A stretch of DNA of 32,898 nt. Origin: Deltaproteobacteria bacterium. GTDB lineage: Bacteria; Desulfobacterota; DSM-4660; Desulfatiglandales; B25-G16. Under the pieces are notes generated by a model. That model worked only from the letters and a program-made list of their open reading frames with translations, did no database searches and was not told where the DNA came from. Location: assembly GCA_019310725.1 (NCBI GenBank), contig JAFDDT010000023.1:1-32898 (forward strand), in the 5' to 3' direction. The translations under genes were made by a program, and so were the position numbers. Positions 26,627 through 32,898 of this stretch are shown here, piece after piece; the stretch's first letter is position 1, and the number at the start of each line of letters is the position of its first letter.

Positions 26627-26782
26627 GTACAATTTGCAGGGTGCCCCATCACCCTTTATGGAAGAAGAAACTTTTTTAATACGCACCTCCAGGAGAGAAT
26701 AGCAAAAAGGGTTTTACTATCAGAGTGTCAGGTAGTAGTCTAACTGGCAAACACAACGTGGCAATGGGTCTAGGGGTGTTAG

Positions 26783-28309
26783 ATGAACACAATGAGCTTA
26801 AAAGATGTAGGGCTCGCAGTGCTTTCAGGGCTCATGTTGACTGCCAGCTTTGCCCCTATCAACCTGGACTGGATAGCATGGATATCCCTCATTCCTCTTC
26901 TTTCGAGCCTCAGAGACAAATCCTCAAATATTGCGTTTCAACTCGGGCTTATCGCTGGCCTTTCACACTATTTGACACTGATATACTGGATAGTAGTAGT
27001 TCTTTCTTACTACGGAAACCTCCATCCGATTTTGACGCTCGGAGCCCTGTTCCTTCTTTGTCTCTATTTAGCACTTTACAGCGCCCTGTTTTCCCTGATC
27101 TGGAACAGTTTCAAAAAGGCTCGACTCTCTTGCTTTTGGGGAGCAGTTGTTTGGGTTGCACTGGAATATGTACGATCACACGTAATGACCGGCTTCCCCT
27201 GGTGCCTCTTAGGGTACACCCAGTATTTGAGGTTGCCGCTCATACAAATATCGGATATTGCCGGTGTCTACGGCATATCCTTTGTTATAGTGCTCGTAAA
27301 CCTGATACTGTTCACCACGGTGCTCGGCGCTCGCGCCAAAAAAAAGAAGTCTGCCATCCTAGAGATAATACTTGCCTCTTTTCTCGTAGGTTTTGTCCTT
27401 ATTTACGGCTTTCATAGGGTGAAAGTGAAAGCAGAAATGAGCTCACATGGAAAGGCGATCAGGGTAGTAATTGTCCAGGGGAATATTGATCAATCTGTTA
27501 AATGGGACCCGGAATTTCAAGAAGAGACAGTGGCTCTTTATACCAACCTATCCGTGGAATCTGGGGGTTTTAGACCACATCTCATTATCTGGCCTGAAAC
27601 TGCTGTTCCATTCTATTTTCAAGATAACTCTCCCCTTTCAAAACAAGTCTTTGGGGTCCCTGAAAAAACCAGCTCAAAACTCCTGTTCGGTTCCCCTGCA
27701 TATGTAAGGGATAAGAGCGGAATCCAGTACTACAACAGGGCCTATGTGATATCTCAAGATAGGGTTATTGATTACTATGATAAGGTTCACCTCGTCCCCT
27801 TCGGGGAATATGTTCCGCTCAAAAGATACCTTCCCTTTATCCGTCGGTTAGTAATGGCTGCAGGGGACTTTTCACCCGGTCAGAACCCGAAACCAATAGG
27901 CACTCCAGACCTTCAAATTGGAGTAATTATTTGCTTTGAGGCCATCTTTTCGGATATCTCTCGAGATCACTCTACCCATGGAGCCCAGCTCTTGGTAAAC
28001 CTTACCAATGATGCCTGGTTTGGTCGCACCAGCGCTCCCTACCAACATCTCAGCATGGCTGTCTTGAGGTGTGTAGAAAATGGTTTGCCCATGGCAAGGG
28101 CCGCCAATACTGGTATCAGTGCTATTATTCTTGCAAGTGGTAAGATTGTAGTTGAGAGTGAACTATTTGCTACAGAGGTATTACAGAAAGAACTAAATTT
28201 GAATCAGACCAAAACATTTTATTCACAATTTGGCAATGTTTTTGCTATACTAGTATGTGGAATAACGATTCTTACACTTTTCTGGAGATTAGGAAAAAAG
28301 AGGAGATGA
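26783..28309 (+). CDS. lnt: Apolipoprotein N-acyltransferase
   Basis: 508 aa (E. coli 512). It adds the third acyl chain to the N-terminal Cys of lipoproteins at the inner membrane. There are several N-terminal membrane helices (about 10-190), then a periplasmic nitrilase-type domain with the catalytic triad E272 (IWPETAVP), K334 (YDKVHLVPFGEY) and C384 (GVIICFEAIF), and a C-terminal helix at about 482-500. AGGGG precedes the ATG at 26783. prfB starts 5 nt after its stop, so the two are co-transcribed. It diverges from the tRNA-Gly promoter. It implies an outer membrane with triacylated lipoproteins. Confidence 0.96.
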   Translation: MNTMSLKDVGLAVLSGLMLTASFAPINLDWIAWISLIPLLSSLRDKSSNIAFQLGLIAGLSHYLTLIYWIVVVLSYYGNLHPILTLGALFLLCLYLALYSALFSLIWNSFKKARLSCFWGAVVWVALEYVRSHVMTGFPWCLLGYTQYLRLPLIQISDIAGVYGISFVIVLVNLILFTTVLGARAKKKKSAILEIILASFLVGFVLIYGFHRVKVKAEMSSHGKAIRVVIVQGNIDQSVKWDPEFQEETVALYTNLSVESGGFRPHLIIWPETAVPFYFQDNSPLSKQVFGVPEKTSSKLLFGSPAYVRDKSGIQYYNRAYVISQDRVIDYYDKVHLVPFGEYVPLKRYLPFIRRLVMAAGDFSPGQNPKPIGTPDLQIGVIICFEAIFSDISRDHSTHGAQLLVNLTNDAWFGRTSAPYQHLSMAVLRCVENGLPMARAANTGISAIILASGKIVVESELFATEVLQKELNLNQTKTFYSQFGNVFAILVCGITILTLFWRLGKKRR

Positions 28310-28313
28310 ACCC

Positions 28314-29424
28314 ATGTTTGAGACAGAGATAACAGAAACAACACATTTCTTGAATAGGAAACTCGATGATCTATGGGAGCATCTTTGACCTCTCCAAGGG
28401 TGAAGAAAGGCTAAATAGGATTGAAAAAATCTTATCTAAGACGGATTTCTGGCAAAATAGCCACCGTGAGGCAACGCAGCTGAGCCAGGAAAGAGGCTTT
28501 CTGAGTAATCAAATAGATCAGTGGCACCGATACAAAAACGAGTTAGAAGAACTCGACATCCTAACCAAGGTAGCCCAGGAAGAAAATGACCACGATTCGT
28601 TGGTCGATTTGGGGAAAGACCTTCTGGAGCTAAAAAGAGAGATAGAGCGTTACGAACTTCAGACACTGCTCGGAGATAAAGATGACAAAAGAAATGCAAT
28701 TGTAGCCATCAACGCAGGCGCAGGGGGAACAGAGGCCCAAGACTGGGTGGAAATGCTCTTGAGGCTTTATCTCAAGTGGACTGAGTCGAGAAAGATGAAG
28801 ACCCAAGTTGTTGACCAGTTACCTGGAGACGAGGCAGGCATAAAAAACGTTACCCTCACGGTGAGTGGCCCTTATGCGTATGGTTATCTGAAATCTGAAG
28901 ATGGCATTCACCGGATGGTACGGATCTCCCCCTTTGATGCCAATGCGCGAAGACACACCTCCTTTGCTTCCGTTTCTGTCTTGCCAGAAATCGAAGATGA
29001 CATCGCCATTGGGATAAATGAAAAGGATATCAGGGTTGAAACCTTCAGGGCGAGCGGTCCAGGCGGACAGCATGTTAACAAGACCAGCTCCGCTGTAAGG
29101 ATTACCCACCTGCCTACCAGTATAGTTGTTCAGTGCCAGAACGAAAAATCTCAGCACAGAAACAGGGAACTGGCGCTCAAAATTCTCAAAGCACGGTTAT
29201 ACGGGCTGGAAAAGGAGAAACAAAATAAGGAAAAACAGCTCAGACATCAATCCCAGAAAGACATAGCATGGGGAAACCAAATAAGATCATACGTATTCAA
29301 CCCTTACCAACTCGTAAAAGATCACCGGACGAACCTTGAAGTTGGGGATATTGAAAGGGTCATGAATGGGGATATTGACATGTTTATTGATGCCTACCTC
29401 AAATGGCTCCAGAATCAAAAATAA
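28314..29424 (+). CDS. prfB: Peptide chain release factor 2, expressed by +1 programmed frameshift
   Basis: 369 aa when read as 28314..28385 joined to 28387..29424. It terminates translation at UGA and UAA. The first 24 codons (MFETEITETTH...) end in CTT followed by an in-frame TGA at 28386; slipping by one base continues as DLSKGEERL. After the shift the numbering agrees with E. coli: SPF at 205-207 reads the stop codon and GGQ at 250-252 triggers hydrolysis; residue 246 is Ala. GAGGAG lies about 8 nt before the ATG at 28314. An ATG at 28366 in the downstream frame is not the start. It follows lnt and converges on the amidase gene with 6 nt between them. Confidence 0.96.
28375..28389 (+). 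promoter_or_regulatory. prfB +1 frameshift signal
   Basis: The internal Shine-Dalgarno GGGAG (28375-28379), a 3-nt spacer CAT, the slippery CTT (28383-28385), then stop TGA followed by C. This is the E. coli arrangement, where low RF2 slows reading of UGA and favours the shift, making prfB autoregulated. Confidence 0.93.
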
Positions 29425-29430
29425 TACATC

Positions 29431-31170
29431 CTATCCTCCCTTATACGCCAATCCCATATCCTTTATGTACGAGCCGATACCCTTCACTATGCCGGAAGCA
29501 GTCCTATTCAGATAGGTCTCGGTACAGAGGCGTTTGTTTTCAGTCCGGTTCGTAATATATCCTACCTCTACCAGAATTGCAGGCATCTCAGCACCAATCA
29601 GGACATAGAACGGGGCCTGTCTCACACCCCTATTCTGAACTCCTTTGTATCTCTTACGCAACTCCCTCACCAGACCTTTTTGCACAAATTCTGCCAGCCT
29701 GGCCGATTCGTTTATCTTTGTGTTCAGCATGAGGTCATTCAAAATCATCTGAAGATCGCCTATGTTCTTTGTAGAGGTAGCATTTTCTCTTGCAGCTAAA
29801 TTCATGGCATCTTCGTCTAAGGCGATATTCAAAATATATGTCTCTACCCCGCTAATTCTCCTGTCCCTATGGGCGTTTGTATGGAGAGAGATAAAAAGAT
29901 CCCCCTTTTTCATGTTGGCAATTGCAGTGCGATCTTCCAGTGGCAAAAACACATCACTCTTCCTGGTGAGAACTACCTCGCATCCGAGCTCTTGCCTCAC
30001 TTTGCCTGCCACTAATCGTGCGAGTTTAAGCATGACATCCTTCTCTCGTATCCCGTTTCTCCCTATTGCCCCCGGATCTTTTCCGCCATGGCCTGCATCG
30101 ACTATGATCCTCCTCACGCCGAGGCCTAATTGCTTGGCCAGAGATATTCCTTTCTGACTATCTTTCGGTCGTTTATGTCTTTCGGGGGTTGCTGGGGCAA
30201 CTCCTTTCCTTTCTGGTCTCAATCGCCGATCTTCACCCTGAACATCAACAACGATTCGAAAGGGATCATAAAGATGAAAAATCTTGTAGCTTTCCATATT
30301 CTCAATATCGAGGACTACCCGCACCGTCTTTGTGTTGTACTGGGCAGCGCGAGCCCTTCGCAACAGGCCATCCTTTATGGGTATAGAACTCTCTATATCC
30401 TTGCTAATACGGGCATTGTGAAGATCAACAAAAAGCCGTCCTGGCTTCTTGAGACTGGGGTCCTTTTTCAGGAGGTGCTCCTTGTATGTGACCTGATCCT
30501 CCAAATCCACAACTACTCTCGTGTAGGTCGGGGTTGACCAGTGTCTGATGTTATTGACTGAGACCAACTTTTTTTTCTTGGCCGCAGCCTTCCTACCGGT
30601 TTCTCTGGCTATTCTCTTTTCCCCCAAAACACGTTCCAGCTCATCCATCCTCTTAGATGCCTTAAGGCGTGCATCTCCACTCGGGAATTTTACCTCTACC
30701 TTCAGAAATTCAACATACGCCTGCATGGGATCCTTTTTATCTCTGTAAAAGATCTCCCCTAGCCGGTATTGGGCATCATCAGCCAGATTGTGGTCTTTGT
30801 ATCTCTTAACCAGCTCTCGATAAAGTGATATTGCTCTGCCTATATCAGATTCCCTTGATGAATACCGATAGAGGTAAGCCCAGAGCTCCCCGGCCTCAAA
30901 CAGCGCGCACGCTGCCTCGTCCGTATTGGGGAAGGACCTGTAAACCTTTTCATATCTTTTTATGCATTTCTCCCAATTATGCCGATACTTTTTCTTGGCC
31001 GGAGATCCATAGAGTTGTTTCGTGCACACCCGAGCCTTTTGCAAGAGAGGGGGAGCAGAACGAGGCAAGGCGATAGCTGCTTGCTGAAAGGGGATAAAAA
31101 AAAGGACAAAGAGAGAGGATAAGAGAAAAGGAGTCAGCACATACTTCACATATATCAATCTGCGGATCAT
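29431..31170 (-). CDS. N-acetylmuramoyl-L-alanine amidase with TPR-like and AMIN domains
   Basis: 579 aa from ATG 31170 (the frame is open to a TTG at 31218, but that has no ribosome-binding site and would precede the signal peptide). The signal peptide has a hydrophobic core at about 9-28 and a cut near AIA (33). Then come a YbgF/TPR-like helical region (about 45-190), a basic linker, an AMIN domain (about 205-310; VSVNNIRHWSTPTYTRVVVDL) and Amidase_3 with Zn ligands in VDAGHGGKDPG, REKD, SLHTN and the catalytic Glu of LVEVGYITN. It cleaves the peptide stem from MurNAc during septum splitting, as AmiA/B/C do. The TPR extension is absent from E. coli amidases. It lies 63 nt after lapB. Confidence 0.93.
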   Translation of the reverse strand: MIRRLIYVKYVLTPFLLSSLFVLFFIPFQQAAIALPRSAPPLLQKARVCTKQLYGSPAKKKYRHNWEKCIKRYEKVYRSFPNTDEAACALFEAGELWAYLYRYSSRESDIGRAISLYRELVKRYKDHNLADDAQYRLGEIFYRDKKDPMQAYVEFLKVEVKFPSGDARLKASKRMDELERVLGEKRIARETGRKAAAKKKKLVSVNNIRHWSTPTYTRVVVDLEDQVTYKEHLLKKDPSLKKPGRLFVDLHNARISKDIESSIPIKDGLLRRARAAQYNTKTVRVVLDIENMESYKIFHLYDPFRIVVDVQGEDRRLRPERKGVAPATPERHKRPKDSQKGISLAKQLGLGVRRIIVDAGHGGKDPGAIGRNGIREKDVMLKLARLVAGKVRQELGCEVVLTRKSDVFLPLEDRTAIANMKKGDLFISLHTNAHRDRRISGVETYILNIALDEDAMNLAARENATSTKNIGDLQMILNDLMLNTKINESARLAEFVQKGLVRELRKRYKGVQNRGVRQAPFYVLIGAEMPAILVEVGYITNRTENKRLCTETYLNRTASGIVKGIGSYIKDMGLAYKGG

Positions 31171-31233
31171 TGTATATCTTTGGTGCCTCTCGTGAAACAG
31201 CACGCGATCATCGAACAAGGAGAATAGGCAAAT

Positions 31234-32445
31234 CTAAGAGGGCAGTTGTCCATTTGATACATCATATGAAGACGGTTCTATAATTCTCATTGAATCCCAT
31301 TTCAGGCACTGCGGGCACCTCCAAACAAGCTTGTCTGGCCGGTATCCACAATTGCTACATTGAAACTGTACAAAAGGAAAATCCAGCGTTAAGAGAAGGT
31401 CCTTATAGGCCTTAATGGCCTCTTCATTTCTTCCTTGTTCCAAAAGCATTTCACCCATAAACCTCCTTGCATCCAAAAAGGAGGGAAACGATTCAATTGC
31501 CTGTCTCACATGGTCAAGGGCAGAATCTGTTTCTCCCTCTTGGTAAAGGTACCTGGCCAGGGCCAACTGGGTAGATGCATCAGAATTCCTTTCAGCAACC
31601 TCTTTCAAAAAGTCTCCTACAGGCTTAGGATTTTCCATCTTTGCATATGCCCTTTCCAGCCTCTGATAGGCAAGAAAAGTAAACTGGGGAGCCACATCCA
31701 CTACTTTCTTCCATTTAGCAAGAGCTGCTTTGTGCTCTTGCTGAGCAGAGTAAAGATCCCCCAGGTGAAGATATGCATCAACACACCCATCAAAGATAGA
31801 GATGGCCTTTTTGTAGGACTTCTCCGCACCTGCAATATCCCCATCCTTTTCATAGACCTTCCCAAGCTCGGTTTGGTGATGTGCCAAGATATGGCGGTGA
31901 TTTCCTTTAACTAATTTCGAAAGGGCCTGCCTGGCTTGAAATGCCTTCTCCCAATCATGTATGTCTTCATAGATCCGCTCGATCTGCTCATGGGCCTCGA
32001 CATTATTGGGTTCACTATCAATAACTTCCTGAAAGGCAGACACGGCGCGATTCAAAAAGCCACCTCTCTTATAGTCTAATCCGAGATCAAAGATCGCCCT
32101 CAACCTTATGGCCCCGTCCAGATTTGGTCTTAAGATAATCCCCTGTCGTATCCTGATGGCCCTCTCAATATCCCCCTTAGAGCTATAAAGATTGGCCAAG
32201 GCAACATAGGTCTCAATCGTGTCTGAATTGATCTGGACCGATTTTGTAAATTGTTCAATAGCCTGATCTGGCTCATTCGATAGTATATGTTGAACGCCTT
32301 GAAAGAAGGCCTCATCCCCCCTGTCCAGTTTTCTCCTGATTTTTTCTGCACCCCTCCATCTCATAAGCCTGTCTGCAATAAGACCTGCAACAAAGGCCAA
32401 GACTAACCAGATAGCAAATCCCACCCATGATAAATCAAATATCAA
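31234..32445 (-). CDS. lapB: LapB-type tetratricopeptide protein
   Basis: 403 aa (E. coli LapB 389). In E. coli it is an inner-membrane adaptor that directs FtsH to LpxC and so limits lipopolysaccharide synthesis. One N-terminal membrane helix (about 6-25) is followed by about nine TPR-like helix pairs and a C-terminal rubredoxin-type metal site, CSNC...CPQC, of the family. It lies directly after lapA (44 nt), the usual pair. Confidence 0.93.
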   Translation of the reverse strand: MIFDLSWVGFAIWLVLAFVAGLIADRLMRWRGAEKIRRKLDRGDEAFFQGVQHILSNEPDQAIEQFTKSVQINSDTIETYVALANLYSSKGDIERAIRIRQGIILRPNLDGAIRLRAIFDLGLDYKRGGFLNRAVSAFQEVIDSEPNNVEAHEQIERIYEDIHDWEKAFQARQALSKLVKGNHRHILAHHQTELGKVYEKDGDIAGAEKSYKKAISIFDGCVDAYLHLGDLYSAQQEHKAALAKWKKVVDVAPQFTFLAYQRLERAYAKMENPKPVGDFLKEVAERNSDASTQLALARYLYQEGETDSALDHVRQAIESFPSFLDARRFMGEMLLEQGRNEEAIKAYKDLLLTLDFPFVQFQCSNCGYRPDKLVWRCPQCLKWDSMRIIEPSSYDVSNGQLPS

Positions 32446-32489
32446 GTAATCGTTCCTCCCATACCAAAATCAACGCTTCTTCTTGTCGG

Positions 32490-32852
32490 CTATGAGGCAT
32501 TCTCCTGATCTGTCTCTACAAGGGCCGTATCCTCTATCTTTTCCTCTACGATAGGCAAGTTTCTGTAAGAATTCAGCTCTTTGTCTTTTTCCACACTCTC
32601 CTTTGAAAGCCGTCTTATTTCCCTCTTTAGCCGGAACCGCTCAAATATACCCAAAAATCCGGCTACAAAAATACCAAAGAGGAAGCCAATGATCACTACC
32701 AAATAAAAGGGCATTGGCGCGGTTTTCTGAGCCCAAAAAAGCAGGTCTACTCTCAGTGTCAGTGTCTTGGACAACTGTTCAAGGTTCTCAACAACAATTA
32801 TTATAATGAACAACATCACCAAAATGCTTGCAATAGCCTTTACGTGCCTCAT
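32490..32852 (-). CDS. lapA: LapA-domain inner-membrane protein
   Basis: 120 aa. Two membrane helices (about 5-25 and 48-70) and a coiled-coil, charged tail (about 72-105), the layout of LapA (DUF1049). It works with LapB in assembling lipopolysaccharide in E. coli. AGGAGG lies about 5 nt before the ATG at 32852 (32858-32863 on the plus strand). The 46 nt left at the window edge contain a short open frame ending at 32870 that may be the tail of another minus-strand gene. Confidence 0.88.
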   Translation of the reverse strand: MRHVKAIASILVMLFIIIIVVENLEQLSKTLTLRVDLLFWAQKTAPMPFYLVVIIGFLFGIFVAGFLGIFERFRLKREIRRLSKESVEKDKELNSYRNLPIVEEKIEDTALVETDQENAS

Positions 32853-32898
32853 AAGATCCTCCTATTCTTTTAGAATATCAGCAACGCCTCAGGGCCAC

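Noticed and set aside
26725-27417. 230-codon plus-strand frame overlapping lnt
   Set aside because: lnt in the neighbouring frame has full catalytic motifs and membrane helices; this frame resembles no family.
28366-28386. ATG at 28366 as the start of prfB
   Set aside because: It lies inside the frameshift leader; the upstream frame from 28314 plus the +1 shift gives the full RF2 length and canonical numbering.
1-32898. CRISPR array, prophage or integron
   Set aside because: No regularly spaced repeats, no cas, integrase or phage structural genes were seen on either strand.
32870-32898. Tail of another minus-strand gene at the right edge (frame ending at 32870)
   Set aside because: Only eight codons are visible, too few to support a call.

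Overview
The window looks like chromosome from an anaerobic Gram-negative bacterium, most plausibly a Desulfobacterota (deltaproteobacterial) lineage. Supporting evidence: an outer-membrane toolkit (lipoprotein N-acyltransferase, LapA/LapB, a beta-barrel protein, a periplasmic AMIN/Amidase_3 amidase), oxygen-sensitive BadF/HgdC-type ATPase biochemistry, and a rimP-nusA-infB-rbfA-truB-rpsO-pnp block. This is inferred from gene content and my knowledge of the families; no 16S gene is present. No CRISPR array, prophage or transposase gene was found.

Left part, plus strand (1-6018): a 5'-truncated double-ATPase (BadF/BcrA family, with DUF2229), its HgdB-like partner, and RNase G form one tight operon (gaps of 4 nt and -1 nt). 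A tRNA-Arg(UCU) follows 7 nt after the RNase G stop, then a weak terminator. Next is a 340-nt spacer with a near-consensus sigma-70 promoter driving a small outer-membrane barrel protein (6314-7012).

7154-9157: a convergent minus-strand pair, an AdoMet-decarboxylase-family protein followed by agmatinase (speB), overlapping as ATGA. The decarboxylase homologue has Gly where the pyruvoyl-forming Ser should be, and its reading frame continues upstream of the only usable start codon. A spacer of about 620 nt without a convincing gene follows.

9158-15082, plus strand: a secreted LysM protein (TTG start), an SDR oxidoreductase, dprA, and topA, which is more GC-rich than its neighbours and has an enlarged mid-region.

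26580 down to 15111, minus strand: a long information-processing operon. A promoter and tRNA-Gly(CCC) are followed by an intrinsic terminator in the rimP leader, then rimP, nusA, infB, DUF503, rbfA, nrnA, truB, rpsO, pnp, an M16 protease and dut. These cover ribosome maturation, transcription elongation, translation initiation, RNA decay and dUTP clearance. A 97-bp MITE-like element, with near-perfect terminal inverted repeats and a 9-bp target duplication, sits exactly at the rbfA/nrnA junction and appears to have shortened RbfA.

26783-29424, plus strand: lnt then prfB, which carries the classical +1 programmed frameshift site. 32852 down to 29431, minus strand: lapA, lapB and a TPR-AMIN-Amidase_3 amidase, an envelope-biogenesis cluster.
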